Positions 26,439 through 37,137 are shown, counted from the first letter of the stretch. The stretch is 64,000 nt of DNA from Rhizobiales bacterium Y(2018) (GCA_005502925.1 SCPD01000007.1:62001-126000); one strand, 5' to 3'. A program made the numbers and translations. Notes: generated by a model from the letters alone, not told the origin.

Positions 26439-27329
26439 CTACTTTGCTATATTGACCATGACGACGCCGGCGAGCGCCATGAAGCCGCCGAGGATCGCCA
26501 TGAGGCCCGGCACCTCGCCCAGCCACAGAAAGCCGAGCAAGGTCGAGATCGGCGGCACGCTGTAGAGGAAGTTGGAGGCGCGGCTCGCCGGGAACTTCGA
26601 CAGCATGATGGAATAGGTCGCATAAGCGATCATGCTGGGGCCGATGCCCAGATAGATCACCGAGAAGATCGCTTCGTTCGAGGCCGCCGGGATCTGCGCC
26701 AGGGCCGACGGCATCGCCGGCATCAGGATGAGCGTGCCGATGACGATGTTCCAGGCGGCGACGGTGACCGGCTTGTGGGTCTTGAACAGAGGCTTCTGGG
26801 CAATGGTGGTGACGGTGTTGCAGAGCGCCGCCCCGAAGATGAACAGCGCCCCCATATTGAGGCTTAAGCCTTCACCTTCGCCGAAAGCGATGAGACCGAT
26901 GCCGGCGAAGGAGACGGCGGTGCCGACCCAGGCCCAGCGGCCGAAGGTCTCGTTGAGCAGCAGCATCGCGAAGATGGCGGTGATGATCGGATTGACATTG
27001 ATGATGAAGCTCGCAGGCCCCGCCGACACCGTCTGCTCGCCGATATTGAGCAGCACCGTATAGAGCGCCACGAAGAAGATGCCGCCGGTGAGGATGCGCC
27101 AGATTTCGCCCCCCTTGGGCCAGCCCGGCCGGGTGATCAGCAGGTAGAGGGCGGCCGGGACGCCGGCAATCGCGAAACGCAAGGCGCCGAGCTCGATCGG
27201 GCCGAAGCTCTCGAGCCCGGCCCGGATCGCCGGAAAGGCCGAGGCCCAGATCAGGATGGTGATGACGACGGAACCGATGGCGGCGGCGTCGCGGGTGACC
27301 GGAGCGGTCGATGTGGCGCTGTTGGACAT
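26439..27329 (-). CDS. EamA/DMT-family transporter
   Basis: This is a 296-residue, 10-helix drug/metabolite transporter with two EamA repeats. The first begins AAIGSVVITILIWASAFPAIRAGLESFGP and the second includes the FGRWAWVGTAVSFAGIGLIAFG segment. Many family members export amino acids or metabolites. The ATG at 27329 was chosen because the longer frame runs into the divergent regulator's control region. It is divergent from a LysR regulator with 64 bases between, so that regulator probably controls it. Confidence 0.88.
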   Translation of the reverse strand: MSNSATSTAPVTRDAAAIGSVVITILIWASAFPAIRAGLESFGPIELGALRFAIAGVPAALYLLITRPGWPKGGEIWRILTGGIFFVALYTVLLNIGEQTVSAGPASFIINVNPIITAIFAMLLLNETFGRWAWVGTAVSFAGIGLIAFGEGEGLSLNMGALFIFGAALCNTVTTIAQKPLFKTHKPVTVAAWNIVIGTLILMPAMPSALAQIPAASNEAIFSVIYLGIGPSMIAYATYSIMLSKFPASRASNFLYSVPPISTLLGFLWLGEVPGLMAILGGFMALAGVVMVNIAK

Positions 27330-27393
27330 GAGTTCCGATGTCGGGCCAAATGAGCTCCTTGACAAACGAAACAATCGAGCATGAGCTGTGATC

Positions 27394-28320
27394 ATGGCTC
27401 ACAGCTCAATCACCTTGCCGCCCCTCGACACGCTGCGCGCTTTCGACACGGCGGCCCGAACCGGGAGCTTCTCGGCCACCGCCGAAGCCCTCAACCTTAC
27501 CCATGGTGCGGTCAGCCGCCAGATCGCCAAGCTCGAGCACTGGTTCGGCCATCGGCTCTTCGCGCGCCAGGCCCGCGGCGTCGCTCTGACGCCCGAGGGC
27601 CAGCGCCTGTTCCTGCGCACCTCGGAGGCGCTGTCGATCATCGCCGACGGCTCCGACCGCTGGGTCGAGGCGCGCGGCACCGCCGTGGTGCGCCTCACTT
27701 CCATCCCCTCGATCAGCGGTCTCTGGCTGATGCAGCGGCTGGCCGGTTTCGAGAGCGGCGACCCGCCTTTGCGCATCGAGCTCACCGTGGAACATCGCCA
27801 CGCCGATCTCGAGGCGGAGGGCGGCGACCTGGCCATTCGATGCGGCCGCGGCCGTATCCCCAACCGGGTCTCGGTCCAGCTCTTCGAAGAGATGTGCTAC
27901 CCGATTGCCTCGCCCGCACTCACCGAACGCATTGGCTCCGGGCCGCCCGAGCGCCTGCTCGATTTTCCGCTCATCCATGATTCCGATGCGTCCGCCTGGC
28001 GCGCCTGGTTCGCCGGCCAGAATATCGACTACAAGCCGCGCCCGCAGGACCGCCGTTTCGAGGACTACAACCTGGTGTTGGACGCCGCCGCCCATGGCTT
28101 AGGGATCGCCCTGGCCCGGCCGCCTCTGACCGAGGGCTCGCATCACCAGCGCCGCACCGTTCAGGTCGACTCTCACAGGGTCAAAAATCCGGTTTCCTAC
28201 TGGCTCGACCGGCCGATGCGGAAACCGCGGCCCGCCGCCATGATCCTGGCAAGGCGGATCATGGCGGCGGCCGGCGTTTCAGATAAAATAACTGAAAACT
28301 TCGTAACTTCAGAGGCTTAA
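27394..28320 (+). CDS. LysR-family transcriptional regulator (GcvA-like)
   Basis: This is a 308-residue LysR regulator. The N-terminal winged helix (about 8-66) reads LDTLRAFDTAARTGSFSATAEALNLTHGAVSRQIAKLE in sections, with RLFARQARGVALTPEG. A periplasmic-binding-like effector domain follows. It is closest in style to the GcvA subgroup. The ATG at 27394 was preferred to the GTG two codons earlier. The divergent EamA gene is the likely target. Confidence 0.9.
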   Translation: MAHSSITLPPLDTLRAFDTAARTGSFSATAEALNLTHGAVSRQIAKLEHWFGHRLFARQARGVALTPEGQRLFLRTSEALSIIADGSDRWVEARGTAVVRLTSIPSISGLWLMQRLAGFESGDPPLRIELTVEHRHADLEAEGGDLAIRCGRGRIPNRVSVQLFEEMCYPIASPALTERIGSGPPERLLDFPLIHDSDASAWRAWFAGQNIDYKPRPQDRRFEDYNLVLDAAAHGLGIALARPPLTEGSHHQRRTVQVDSHRVKNPVSYWLDRPMRKPRPAAMILARRIMAAAGVSDKITENFVTSEA

Positions 28321-28342
28321 ATCACAAATCTCAGACTCGACT

Positions 28343-30307
28343 TCAGGCGATGCGCTCACGTTTCACGTCAGGTGGCGTGGCTTCTTCAACCAGCATCTTA
28401 ACCACCTCTTCCAGCTTCAGCGATTGCTGGGCCTGCGAGCCGAGGCGGCGGACATTGAGCGTGCCCTCTTCCATCTCGCGCTTGCCGGCGACCAGGATGA
28501 CCGGGATCTTGGCTACAGAGTGCTCGCGCACCTTGTAGTTGATCTTCTCGTTGCGCAGATCCGTCTCGACCCTGAGGCCGGCGCGCGCGAGTTCCTGGCG
28601 GACCTTCTCGGCATAGGCGTCGGCATCCGACACGATGGTGGTGACCACCGCCTGGATCGGCGCCAGCCAGAGCGGGAAATGCCCGGCGAAGTTCTCGATC
28701 AGGATGCCGGTGAAGCGCTCCATCGAGCCGCAGATGGCGCGATGCACCATGACCGGCATCTTCTTCTGCCCGTCGGCATCGACATAGAAGGCGCCGAAAC
28801 GCTCCGGCAGGTTGAAGTCGACCTGGGTGGTGCCGCACTGCCACTCACGCCCGATCGCATCGCGCAGCGTATATTCGAACTTGGGGCCATAGAAGGTGCC
28901 CTCGCCCGGATTGACGCCGGTCTTGATGCGCCCGCCCGAGTCCTTCGATATCCGGTCGAGGAGCCGGCTCAGCACCTCCTCGGCATGGTCCCACATGGCA
29001 TCGGTGCCGACCCGCTTCTCCGGCCGGGTCGCCAGCTTCACCACGAACTCGGTGAAACCGAAATCGGCATAGACCGACAGGATCAGGTCGTTGATCTTCA
29101 GGCATTCCTCGGCGAGCTGCTCCTCGGTGCAGAAGACATGCGCATCGTCCTGGGTGAAGCCGCGGACGCGCATCAACCCGTGCAATGCACCGGATGGTTC
29201 ATAGCGATGCACGGCGCCAAATTCCGCAAGTCTTATAGGGAGATCGCGGTAGGACTTGAGACCATGTTTGAAGATCTGGATGTGGCCAGGACAGTTCATC
29301 GGCTTGAGCGCGAAGACGCGCTGGTCCTCGGTCTCGTCACCCGCCGTCTGCACCTTGAACATGTTCTCGCGATACCAGCCCCAATGGCCGGAAGTCTCCC
29401 ACAGGACCTTGTCGAGGACCTGGGGCGCATTGACCTCCTGGTAGTCGGCGCGGAGCCTGCGGCGCATATAGGCGATGAGCGCCTGGAACAGGGTCCAGCC
29501 CTTGGGATGCCAGAACACCACGCCCGGGCCCTCTTCCTGGAAATGGAACAGGTCCATCTCGCGCCCGAGCCGGCGGTGGTCGCGCTTCTCGGCCTCTTCC
29601 AGCGCCGTCAGATAGGTCTGGAGGTCCTTGTCATTGGCCCAGGCGGTTCCGTAGATGCGGGTGAGCATCGGATTCTTGGAATCGCCCCGCCAATAGGCCC
29701 CCGCCACCTTCATCAGCTTGAAGGCGCCGCCGATCTTGCCGGTCGAGGTCATATGCGGGCCGCGGCACAGATCTATCCAGCCGCCCTGGTCGTAGAACTT
29801 GATCTCCTGGTCGGCCGGAATGGCGTCAACCAGCTCGACCTTGAACAACTCGCCCCTTGACTTGAAAAACTCTTTCGCCGCTTCACGTGAAACGATTCGT
29901 TTACTAAATGGCTTGTCGCGGGCGACGATCTCCCGCATTTTTTTCTCGATCGCGGGAAAGTCTTCCGGGGTGAACGGCTCGTTGCGGGAAAAATCATAAA
30001 AGAAGCCGTTTTCGATCACCGGCCCGATCGTTACCTGGGTGCCGGGATGAAGCTCCTGGACGGCTTCCGCCAGCACATGGGCGGTGTCGTGCCGGATCAG
30101 CTCGAGCGCCTCGGCATCGTCCCGGGTTATGATTCGGACTTTGGCGTCCCCCGTGATCGGGTCGGCGAGGTCGACCAGGACGCCGTCCTTCATCAGGGCG
30201 ACGGCTTTCTTTTCGAGGGATTTGGAAATGGAGGCGGCGAGCTCGGCGCCGGAAAGTCCCGCTTCGACCTGGCGCACCGCGCCATCGGGAAAAGTAAGAT
30301 TAATCAT
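28343..30307 (-). CDS. thrS: Threonyl-tRNA synthetase
   Basis: ThrS charges tRNA-Thr. From the ATG at 30307, with an aggaga site, it is 654 residues, normal for the full-length enzyme. The domains are an N-terminal TGS ([17 protein letters not shown], about 1-62), the second additional editing domain, a class II catalytic core with [16 protein letters not shown] (zinc Cys) and [13 protein letters not shown], and a C-terminal anticodon-binding domain (about 550-650). An open frame upstream of 30307 has no ribosome site and atypical composition. It is monocistronic here, and no T-box-like leader was seen. Confidence 0.97.
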   Translation of the reverse strand: MINLTFPDGAVRQVEAGLSGAELAASISKSLEKKAVALMKDGVLVDLADPITGDAKVRIITRDDAEALELIRHDTAHVLAEAVQELHPGTQVTIGPVIENGFFYDFSRNEPFTPEDFPAIEKKMREIVARDKPFSKRIVSREAAKEFFKSRGELFKVELVDAIPADQEIKFYDQGGWIDLCRGPHMTSTGKIGGAFKLMKVAGAYWRGDSKNPMLTRIYGTAWANDKDLQTYLTALEEAEKRDHRRLGREMDLFHFQEEGPGVVFWHPKGWTLFQALIAYMRRRLRADYQEVNAPQVLDKVLWETSGHWGWYRENMFKVQTAGDETEDQRVFALKPMNCPGHIQIFKHGLKSYRDLPIRLAEFGAVHRYEPSGALHGLMRVRGFTQDDAHVFCTEEQLAEECLKINDLILSVYADFGFTEFVVKLATRPEKRVGTDAMWDHAEEVLSRLLDRISKDSGGRIKTGVNPGEGTFYGPKFEYTLRDAIGREWQCGTTQVDFNLPERFGAFYVDADGQKKMPVMVHRAICGSMERFTGILIENFAGHFPLWLAPIQAVVTTIVSDADAYAEKVRQELARAGLRVETDLRNEKINYKVREHSVAKIPVILVAGKREMEEGTLNVRRLGSQAQQSLKLEEVVKMLVEEATPPDVKRERIA

Positions 30308-30521
30308 GGTCTTCTCCTGCTCACTCCTGCACACGCAGCAGGTAAGCTTTAGTGTTGCAACCGGCCGCTTATGGCAGCGCTTGCTTTTCCGGTCAATGCG
30401 GCCGGCGCGCCGTATACGGATGATCAGCGGTCGGAACAAATCAACTCGATAACCAGACGTTAACCTTAACAAGACATGATCCCTGACTGAACTGCAGCGC
30501 AACTCAGTGGGGAAACTAACC

Positions 30522-31232
30522 ATGACTAAATTTCTACTTCGCCTCTCTCTCTGCACCGCCGCCTTGGCCGCGGTGACCACGACCGTCGCCCATGCCGCCG
30601 ACTACGAGCCGCCGCCGCCGGAGATGCGCGGCTCCTGGACCGGCCCCTATGTCGGTGCGTTCGTGATGGGCGTTGGCGTCGAGAGCCGTTATGACGCGAC
30701 TTGTAATGATCCGGCGGACTGCCTTATCGATCCCGAAATGAGCGGTTTCACCTGGGGCGGCGGCCTGCTCGCCGGCTTCAACTATGACATCGGCAACGGC
30801 TTCCTGGTCGGTGTCGAAGGCGACTATGGCTGGGCCGGCAAGATCGACAATGACGATCCGGGCGAAGCCACCGAGATGAAGATCAAGGACATCGCCACGC
30901 TGCGCGCCCGCGCCGGCTACATCTTCAACGACGACACCCTCTTCTACGCCACCGGTGGTATGGCTTGGGTCAAGACGACCTTCGGCGGCGAAGTCGGCGC
31001 CATTCCCGACCGCGAATTCATCGACGACACCCAGTGGACCAGTGGCTGGACGATCGGCGGCGGCATCGAGCATGCCTTCAGCGAAAGCGTGCATGCCCGC
31101 CTCGAATATCTCTATCTCGACATGAAGGACGAAGAATACGATCTCGACGTCGGCACGGTCGATCTCGAATTCGACGGCGGCGTCCATTTGATCCGCGCCG
31201 GCCTGACCTTCAATTTCGGCAACTACTTCTGA
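30522..31232 (+). CDS. Outer-membrane beta-barrel, Omp25/Omp31-like
   Basis: This is a 236-residue small eight-stranded porin-like barrel. A signal peptide (about 1-24, ending AHA before ADYEPPPPE) is followed by the family start [15 protein letters not shown]. Alternating aromatic strands ([39 protein letters not shown]) lead to a C-terminal Phe (TFNFGNYF) needed for BAM recognition. The ATG at 30522 has ggggaa ahead. The upstream 30308-30521 gap, shared with divergent thrS, has clustered TTAAC words near 30463-30474 and a near-CtrA site, ATAA-N7-TTAA. Confidence 0.88.
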   Translation: MTKFLLRLSLCTAALAAVTTTVAHAADYEPPPPEMRGSWTGPYVGAFVMGVGVESRYDATCNDPADCLIDPEMSGFTWGGGLLAGFNYDIGNGFLVGVEGDYGWAGKIDNDDPGEATEMKIKDIATLRARAGYIFNDDTLFYATGGMAWVKTTFGGEVGAIPDREFIDDTQWTSGWTIGGGIEHAFSESVHARLEYLYLDMKDEEYDLDVGTVDLEFDGGVHLIRAGLTFNFGNYF

Positions 31233-31282
31233 TAACTGCCGTTTGAGTGCCTCTGGTTAGTTGCTTAAGCTGCCTGCAGTTC

Positions 31283-31313
31283 GAAGGCGCTGGAGTCCCC
31301 CTCCGGCGCCTTC
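31283..31313. terminator. Hairpin between convergent omp and yidD genes
   Basis: A 12-bp stem, gaaggcgctgga/tccggcgccttc (one G-T pair), has a 7-base loop. Neither side has a clear T-tract, so it is at best a weak or bidirectional 3' structure for the convergent genes. Confidence 0.4.
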
Positions 31314-31319
31314 ACTGCA

Positions 31320-31634
31320 TCAGAGCTTGGACCGCCATGTGACATGGCGCCAGGCGCGCCAGTCATGTGGGAACTCCTCAGGCACCGGATCGAATCCATC
31401 GCCACCCCAGGGATGGCAACGCGATACGCGTGACAATCCCAGCCAGAAGCCGGCCCAGGCGCCATGCCGCCGGATGGCGTCCATTGCATAATCCGAGCAG
31501 GTCGGCAGATAGCGGCAGCGCCGCCCCAGCACCAGGGACACGGTGAGCTGATAGGCGCGGATCAGTCCAAGCAGCAGAAACCCCATCGGCGTGGTCGCCT
31601 GTCGCTTTTCCGCCGCATCGCGCCGTTCGCACAT
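31320..31634 (-). CDS. yidD: Membrane protein insertion efficiency factor YidD
   Basis: This is a 104-residue YidD protein, a small membrane-associated factor that helps YidC-mediated insertion. It carries the family Cys motif CRYLPTCSDYAMDAIRRHG and CHPWGGDGFDPVP. An N-terminal amphipathic/hydrophobic segment (GFLLLGLIRAYQLTVSLVLG) precedes it. It is not next to rnpA/yidC, as is also common in alphaproteobacteria. It is divergent from betC. Confidence 0.93.
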   Translation of the reverse strand: MCERRDAAEKRQATTPMGFLLLGLIRAYQLTVSLVLGRRCRYLPTCSDYAMDAIRRHGAWAGFWLGLSRVSRCHPWGGDGFDPVPEEFPHDWRAWRHVTWRSKL

Positions 31635-31687
31635 TCTGTCTCTTTCACCAGCCGGTTAAAGTCGGTTCATCCGTCACGGAGATAGGC

Positions 31688-33238
31688 ATGTCCGCCGAGA
31701 AGCCCAATATTCTTTTCATTATGGCCGATCAATTGGGCGCGCGCAGCCTGAAGGCTTACGGCCACCCGTTGGTGAAGACACCCAATCTCGACCGGCTGGC
31801 GCAAGAAGGCGTCGTCTTCGAGAACGCCTATACGCCGAGCCCGCTCTGCGCCCCCGCCCGCGCTTCGGTGATGAACGGGCTGCTCGCCTCGCGAAGCGGC
31901 GTCTATGACAATGCCGCCGAGTTCCCCTCCGCCATTCCGACCTTCGCGCATTATCTGAGGATCGCAGGCTATCGTACTTGCCTGTCAGGCAAAATGCATT
32001 TCGTCGGCCCCGATCAGCTGCATGGCCTGGAAGAGCGTCTCACCACCGACATCTACCCGGCCGACTTCGGCTGGACGCCGGACTGGCGCCTGCGCCAGGA
32101 GCGCATCGACTGGTGGTATCACAACATGACCTCGGTGCTGCAGCCGGGCATCGCCGAGATCACCAACCAGTTCGAATACGACGACGAAGCCGCTTTCCTC
32201 GCCATCCGCAAGATCTATGACTATGCGCGCTACGAGCCACAGACGCCTTTCTGCCTGATGGCCTCCTTCACCCATCCGCATGATCCTTACGCGGCACGCG
32301 CAAAATTCTGGAACCTCTATCGCGACGACGAGATCGACCTGCCGGAGATCCCGGCCACGCCCAAGGACGCGCTCGACCCGCATAGCCGGCGCCTCTACGA
32401 GATGTCGGCGATGGACGATTATGCGGTGACGGAGAAAGACATCCGTGCCGCCCGCCACGGCTATTACGCCAACATATCCTATGTCGACGATCTGGTCGGC
32501 CAGCTGATCGCGGCGCTGGAGGCAACGGGTAAGCTCGACGACACCGTCATCGTCTTCACCTCCGACCATGGCGATTTCCTCGGCGAGCGTGGCCTCTGGT
32601 ATAAGATGTCGTTCCTCGAACCCTCGGCGCATGTGCCTTTCATCGTCTGGTCGCCGAAGCGTTTCGCGCCGCGCCGGGTGCGGGAACCGATGACGCTATG
32701 CGATATCCTGCCGACCTTTGCCGATCTCGCCGAAAGCGGGAACGCGAAGCTTGCGCGCAAGGTCGACGGCAGAAGCCTCTATCCTCTGCTCACTGGCGCG
32801 CCGGAGGATCCGCAGGCGACCGCATGGGGCGAGTATCTCGCCGAAGGCGCCATCGCGCCGCTTTACATGCTCAGGCGAGGCAACTGGAAATTCATCCACA
32901 CGCCCGCCGATCCCGACCAGCTTTTCGACCTCGAAAACGATCCCGATGAGCGGATCAACCTCGCCGGGGATCCGCGCCATCAGGCGAAGGCGGAGTCGTT
33001 CCGTCGCGAGGTCGAGCAGGCCTTCGACATTCCGCGCATTACAAGTGAGGTGCTGACCAGCCAGCAGTCCCGTCTGATGATGTTCGAGGCCCTGCGGCGC
33101 GGCGCGCATTTCCCCTGGGATTTCCAGCCTCTACGCCAGGCCTCCGAGCAATATACGCGCAACCACATGTCGGTGACCGACCGCGATCTCAAGAGCCGCT
33201 ATCCGGCCGCTCCAGATATCGAAGACAAACGGCGCTGA
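31688..33238 (+). CDS. betC: Choline-sulfatase BetC
   Basis: BetC hydrolyses choline-O-sulfate to choline and sulfate, feeding glycine-betaine synthesis or sulfur supply. It is 516 residues, matching known BetC length. It starts with [18 protein letters not shown] (metal Asp14) and carries the sulfatase motif [10 protein letters not shown] with the formylglycine Cys54 and the CxxxR Arg. [17 protein letters not shown] has the second metal-binding Asp/His. The C-terminal extension ([19 protein letters not shown]) is characteristic of choline-sulfatase. No betA/B/I or choline transporter gene is in the window, so it stands alone. Confidence 0.93.
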   Translation: MSAEKPNILFIMADQLGARSLKAYGHPLVKTPNLDRLAQEGVVFENAYTPSPLCAPARASVMNGLLASRSGVYDNAAEFPSAIPTFAHYLRIAGYRTCLSGKMHFVGPDQLHGLEERLTTDIYPADFGWTPDWRLRQERIDWWYHNMTSVLQPGIAEITNQFEYDDEAAFLAIRKIYDYARYEPQTPFCLMASFTHPHDPYAARAKFWNLYRDDEIDLPEIPATPKDALDPHSRRLYEMSAMDDYAVTEKDIRAARHGYYANISYVDDLVGQLIAALEATGKLDDTVIVFTSDHGDFLGERGLWYKMSFLEPSAHVPFIVWSPKRFAPRRVREPMTLCDILPTFADLAESGNAKLARKVDGRSLYPLLTGAPEDPQATAWGEYLAEGAIAPLYMLRRGNWKFIHTPADPDQLFDLENDPDERINLAGDPRHQAKAESFRREVEQAFDIPRITSEVLTSQQSRLMMFEALRRGAHFPWDFQPLRQASEQYTRNHMSVTDRDLKSRYPAAPDIEDKRR

Positions 33239-33254
33239 TTTAGAAAGCGGAGAT

Positions 33255-33710
33255 CTATGCCGGCACGGCTGCTTTCGCCTGTGCCTTCGTCTCGATCTGG
33301 TCGAGGGCATCGACCACCGCATCGAAGGTGAGGAGCGTCGAGGCGTGCCTGGCCTTGAAGTCGCGCACCGGGACCAGCGCTTCGAGATCCTGCCATTTGC
33401 CGGTGGGCGGATCGCCGCCCTCCTTCAACATTGCATACATTCTACCGCGCAGCGCCCGGAGCTCTTCCGGCGTGGAACCCACCACATGACGGGCCATGAC
33501 CGAGGACGAGGCCTGGCCCAGGGCACAGGCTTTGACCTCATGGCCGAAATCGCTGACCTTGCCGTCTTCGACCTTCAAATCGATGGTGACCTTGGAGCCG
33601 CACAGGCGCGACACCGCGGTTGCCGTTGCGTCCGGCGCATCGAGGCGTTGCAGCCGGGGAATATCGGCAGCGAATTCAAGGATCTTGCGATTGTAGACTT
33701 CGTTGATCAT
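33255..33710 (-). CDS. IscU/NifU-N-like iron-sulfur scaffold protein
   Basis: This is a 151-residue protein of the IscU/SufU fold. It starts [17 protein letters not shown] and has cysteines at [18 protein letters not shown] and no third Cys in the C-terminal helix region, where standard IscU has one. The [16 protein letters not shown] block is typical of an alphaproteobacterial IscU-like branch of uncertain role. The ATG at 33710 was chosen; a GTG two codons earlier is possible. It is divergent from folE, a frequent neighbour in this group. Confidence 0.85.
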   Translation of the reverse strand: MINEVYNRKILEFAADIPRLQRLDAPDATATAVSRLCGSKVTIDLKVEDGKVSDFGHEVKACALGQASSSVMARHVVGSTPEELRALRGRMYAMLKEGGDPPTGKWQDLEALVPVRDFKARHASTLLTFDAVVDALDQIETKAQAKAAVPA

Positions 33711-33785
33711 GCACACATTCTATGGCGCCGAAACCACGCGGCAATGCGTCCTTCGGTATGTTTGCCCCTGGAACCCGCCCATGAT

Positions 33786-34454
33786 ATGGGATCGGCCAAA
33801 ACGGATGTCAAAGTGAGCCCCAATATGGATGCTGTCGTCAAGAAAATCGCGCGGGAATCGGCCGTCAAGCGCCCCTCCCAGGAGGAGGCCGAGGAAGCCG
33901 TTCGCACGCTGATCGCCTGGGCCGGCGACGACCCGACCCGCCAGGGCCTGATCGACACCCCCAAGCGGGTGGTCAAGGCCTATAAGGAATTCTTCAAAGG
34001 CTATAGCGAGGATCCCCTCCAGGCGCTGTCGCGGACCTTCGACGAGGACGAAGGTTATGACGACATCGTCATGCTGCGCGACATCGAGTTCAACTCGCAT
34101 TGCGAGCACCATATCGTCCCCTTCATCGGCCGCGCCCATGTCGCCTACCTGCCCTCCGATTGCGTCGTCGGCATCTCCAAGCTGGCGCGCGTCGTCGAGA
34201 TCTATGCCCGCCGATTGCAGACTCAGGAGACCATGACGGCGCAAATCGTCAAGGCGATCGATCAGGCGCTCAAGCCGCGTGGCACCGCCCTTCTCATCGA
34301 GGCGGTGCATCAGTGCATGTCGCTGCGCGGCGTCAACAAGCGCAATGTCTCCACCATCACCACCCAGTTCACCGGCGAATTCAAATCCACCCCGGCGCTC
34401 CAGGCCCGTTTCATGGAACTGGTGCGGGCACCGTCGGGCGGCTTCTCCCTCTGA
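33786..34454 (+). CDS. folE: GTP cyclohydrolase I
   Basis: FolE converts GTP to 7,8-dihydroneopterin triphosphate for folate synthesis. It is 222 residues from the ATG at 33786; a second ATG at 33825 would give 209 residues and is also possible. Zinc ligands and catalytic His are in [12 protein letters not shown] and in [10 protein letters not shown], with [20 protein letters not shown] between. A much longer open frame extends upstream but is antisense to the IscU-like gene. The stop overlaps the hisI start (TGATG). Confidence 0.95.
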   Translation: MGSAKTDVKVSPNMDAVVKKIARESAVKRPSQEEAEEAVRTLIAWAGDDPTRQGLIDTPKRVVKAYKEFFKGYSEDPLQALSRTFDEDEGYDDIVMLRDIEFNSHCEHHIVPFIGRAHVAYLPSDCVVGISKLARVVEIYARRLQTQETMTAQIVKAIDQALKPRGTALLIEAVHQCMSLRGVNKRNVSTITTQFTGEFKSTPALQARFMELVRAPSGGFSL

Positions 34455-34831
34455 TGTCGAAGGGTGACGAAGAATCGACCGTCTTCGCGCCGCGTTATGA
34501 CGACAAGGGGCTGATCCCGGCCATCGTGACCGACGCCAAAGACGGCGCCGTGGTGATGCTCGCTTACATGAACGCCGAGGCGCTGCGCCTGACGCTCGAA
34601 ACCGGCGAGGCGCATTATTGGAGCCGGTCGCGCGGCGAGTTGTGGCGCAAGGGCGCCACGTCGGGCGACACGCAGAAGGTCGTCGATCTCAGGCTCGATT
34701 GCGACCAGGACACGGTCCTCGTCTCCGTCGCCATGGCCGGACGCGGCGTCGCCTGCCATACCGGGCGGCATTCCTGCTTCTACCGCCGGGTGAAGCCTTC
34801 GTCACAAGGTTACGAACTCGAAATAATCTGA
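34454..34831 (+). CDS. hisI: Phosphoribosyl-AMP cyclohydrolase
   Basis: HisI opens the purine ring of phosphoribosyl-AMP, the third step of histidine synthesis. It is 125 residues, a stand-alone form without HisE. Family motifs are [29 protein letters not shown], the acidic metal site [11 protein letters not shown], and Cys residues in [14 protein letters not shown]. It is coupled to folE by a 1-base overlap. Both enzymes attack a purine ring at a similar position, and their pairing is common in alphaproteobacteria. Confidence 0.95.
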   Translation: MSKGDEESTVFAPRYDDKGLIPAIVTDAKDGAVVMLAYMNAEALRLTLETGEAHYWSRSRGELWRKGATSGDTQKVVDLRLDCDQDTVLVSVAMAGRGVACHTGRHSCFYRRVKPSSQGYELEII

Positions 34832-34870
34832 GATTTCCCGATCTTCCGTGCACGGTGTAAGCTTGACACC

Positions 34871-35713
34871 ATGAACGGAAATGTCAGGCACGCGATCGGG
34901 CTGGCGCTCGGTGCGGGCGCGGCACGTGGCTGGGCCCATATCGGCGTCATCGAAAGGCTGGAGGAGAACGGCATCCACGCCGCTTGTATTGCCGGCTCGT
35001 CGATCGGCGCGCTGGCCGGCGGCATGCATGCGGTGGGCCGGCTGCAGGCGCTCAAGGAATTCGCGCTCGGTCTGACGCGCCGACGTGTCCTCTCTCTGCT
35101 CGACATTTCCTGGCGCGGCTCCGGCCTCATCGCCGGCGAGAAGCTCGGCGGCCTGCTCGACGAGGCGGTCGGCAACACGACTTTCGCCGATGCCAGAATC
35201 CCCTTCATCTGCATCGCCACCGAACTCGGCACCGGCCATGAGCTGTGGCTGCGCTCGGGCGCGCTGGCGCCGGCGATCAGGGCTTCCTATGCCCTCCCCG
35301 GCGTCTTCCGCCCGGTACGGGTCAATGGCCATTGGCTGATCGATGGCGGCGTGGTCAATCCGGTGCCGGTCGCGGCCTGCCGGGCTCTCGGCGCCCGCAT
35401 GGTCATCGCCGTCAATCTTGGCCCCGAGACCGCGGCCGGCATCGCCATCCAGAATCCACCCGACATCGCGGCGAGCGACAAGGGCAACACGGCGCCGAGC
35501 CTTACCTCGGTGCTGGTCGCCGCCTTCAACATCACCCAGGACCGGCTGTCACGCTCGCGCCTCGCCGGTGATCCGCCCGACATCTCGCTCAATCTGCGCG
35601 CCAATGGCGTGGGCCTGTTCGAATTCGACAAGGCAGAGAAGGCGATCAACTCCGGCCGTGAAGCCGTCGACCGTGCCATGCCCGAGATCGAACGCGCAAT
35701 TTCGGTATTGTAA
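34871..35713 (+). CDS. Patatin-like phospholipase (RssA-like)
   Basis: This is a 280-residue patatin-fold serine hydrolase. It has the oxyanion glycine loop LALGAGAARGWAHIGVIE, the nucleophile motif GSSIG (Ser44), and the catalytic Asp in LIDGGVVN (Asp158). It has no signal peptide, so a cytosolic or membrane-associated lipid acyl hydrolase is likely. A small inverted repeat, ggtgt-N7-acacc (34854-34870), lies directly before the ATG and could affect translation or bind a regulator. It converges on the C69 gene with a 2-base gap. Confidence 0.9.
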   Translation: MNGNVRHAIGLALGAGAARGWAHIGVIERLEENGIHAACIAGSSIGALAGGMHAVGRLQALKEFALGLTRRRVLSLLDISWRGSGLIAGEKLGGLLDEAVGNTTFADARIPFICIATELGTGHELWLRSGALAPAIRASYALPGVFRPVRVNGHWLIDGGVVNPVPVAACRALGARMVIAVNLGPETAAGIAIQNPPDIAASDKGNTAPSLTSVLVAAFNITQDRLSRSRLAGDPPDISLNLRANGVGLFEFDKAEKAINSGREAVDRAMPEIERAISVL

Positions 35714-35715
35714 CT

Positions 35716-37137
35716 CTACCAGACTTGCTCAACGGCCTTGGGCGCCGGCCACGGCTTGAAGCTGTGCAGCGCCCGTGTGCGAACCTCCAGCGCATCGGCC
35801 AAGGTCTCGGCCAGATTGAGCGCGTTGAGAAGCTCCGTCTGAGTAAAATAAGTAAGATAGTCGATTGCGAGCTCATTCTTGCCGGCGCTGATCAGCGCCT
35901 CGGCCGCTTGGCCAACACCGTCATTGAGGCCGCGCAGTTTCCGCTCGACACCCTCCCATACGGCGGTGACTTCCGGCAGATAAGTGTCAGGCTCCTGCAG
36001 CATCACATAAAGCAGGCGCTTGAACACTTGCGCCGCCGATCGTGTCGCTTCGATCTGCTGCGGCACCAGTGAAACCTTGTCCGGCTTGCGCAGGTCGATG
36101 AAATTGGCGGCTTCACCATCGGTCAGATAGCGATGCATCCGATATTCCTCAGGCACATCTCTGACGCCCATATGGACCGGCACGAAAGGTGCGGCGATCG
36201 CGCCGATCTGCGTGTGCCACAACACCCGCAGCGTGTCATGGCGCGGATGCCGGAGCGGCACGATCTGGCCATAACCCGCCGTGTCGCCGGTGAGCTTCGG
36301 CGTCCGGATCGCCCAGGCGATATCCTCGAAAGAGATCTTCTGTGGCCGCTTCGCCCGCGCCTTCATCTCCTCTTCGATCCAGCTGACACCGGCCCAGCGA
36401 TAGAGCCCGTCGCCATAGATCGCATTGACGTTGAAGACATCATTCTTATCGGGATCGAACCAGCCCTGCGCCACCGCGAAGGAAATGAGGTTGGGCGAAT
36501 AGAGGAAATCCGGATGTGCCTGCTTGAACGGAATGTCACCGATGTAACCGGGGCGCGACGCGCGGATGCTGTCGGGGCCTAGGCGCTCGGCTGCCCACAG
36601 GCCCTGCCCGCCTGAGAACTCTATGACCACCCAGCCTTCCTCCGCATCGGCAATCAGATGCGAATTGCCGCCATAGGTCGAATGTCCATGTCGGGCGATC
36701 AGATCGCCGATCAATTCGACGCCTTCGCGCGCACTCTTCGCCCGCTCCAGCACGAGCCGCGCCAGATCGCTGTAATTGGGCCCACTCTGGGTCTTGGGCG
36801 TCATAGCGTTGAGATCGGCCCGCGATGCCGACCACACATCGCGCACCGCGACGCCATACTCATTGAGACCGCCATTGGTGAGCGGCGCCGGCACGCCGCG
36901 GAAATGGCTGTAGCTCACCCTTATATGACGCGCCGTCTCGGATACTTGCGGAATCTGCGAGCGCGCGCCCGGAAAATCCGACTCCGCCGTGACGCCGACC
37001 GTCACCGTGGCATCCGCCGCATGCGTGCGGCGCGGCACGATCTCGAGCCAGTGGCTCGACGGCTCATCGCCATAACCAGCCAGATAAGGCACGCCGTCCG
37101 ACGTATGGTTCTTTCCGATATAGAGGGCGTAGCTCAT
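35716..37137 (-). CDS. C69-like dipeptidase homologue with Ser at the Cys nucleophile position
   Basis: This is a 473-residue protein of the C69 (PepD) Ntn-hydrolase fold. It has SAREGVELIGDLIARHG, TYGGNSHLIADAEEGWVVIEFSG in sections, and a long C-terminal helical region. Standard members begin with Cys-Thr-Thr-Ile-(x)2-Gly-Lys; here the start is MSYALYIGKNHTSDG, which places Ser2 where the nucleophilic Cys should be. The following ARN-type block is also changed (YLAGYGDE). After Met removal, Ser could be an N-terminal nucleophile, or the protein may be inactive. It is the last gene of the peptide ABC operon, coupled by ATGA, so a role in processing imported peptides is likely. Confidence 0.82.
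   Translation of the reverse strand: MSYALYIGKNHTSDGVPYLAGYGDEPSSHWLEIVPRRTHAADATVTVGVTAESDFPGARSQIPQVSETARHIRVSYSHFRGVPAPLTNGGLNEYGVAVRDVWSASRADLNAMTPKTQSGPNYSDLARLVLERAKSAREGVELIGDLIARHGHSTYGGNSHLIADAEEGWVVIEFSGGQGLWAAERLGPDSIRASRPGYIGDIPFKQAHPDFLYSPNLISFAVAQGWFDPDKNDVFNVNAIYGDGLYRWAGVSWIEEEMKARAKRPQKISFEDIAWAIRTPKLTGDTAGYGQIVPLRHPRHDTLRVLWHTQIGAIAAPFVPVHMGVRDVPEEYRMHRYLTDGEAANFIDLRKPDKVSLVPQQIEATRSAAQVFKRLLYVMLQEPDTYLPEVTAVWEGVERKLRGLNDGVGQAAEALISAGKNELAIDYLTYFTQTELLNALNLAETLADALEVRTRALHSFKPWPAPKAVEQVW

Noticed and set aside
33345-33785. Extended N-terminus for FolE
   Set aside because: The in-frame upstream extension is antisense to the IscU-like gene and unlike any FolE N-terminus.
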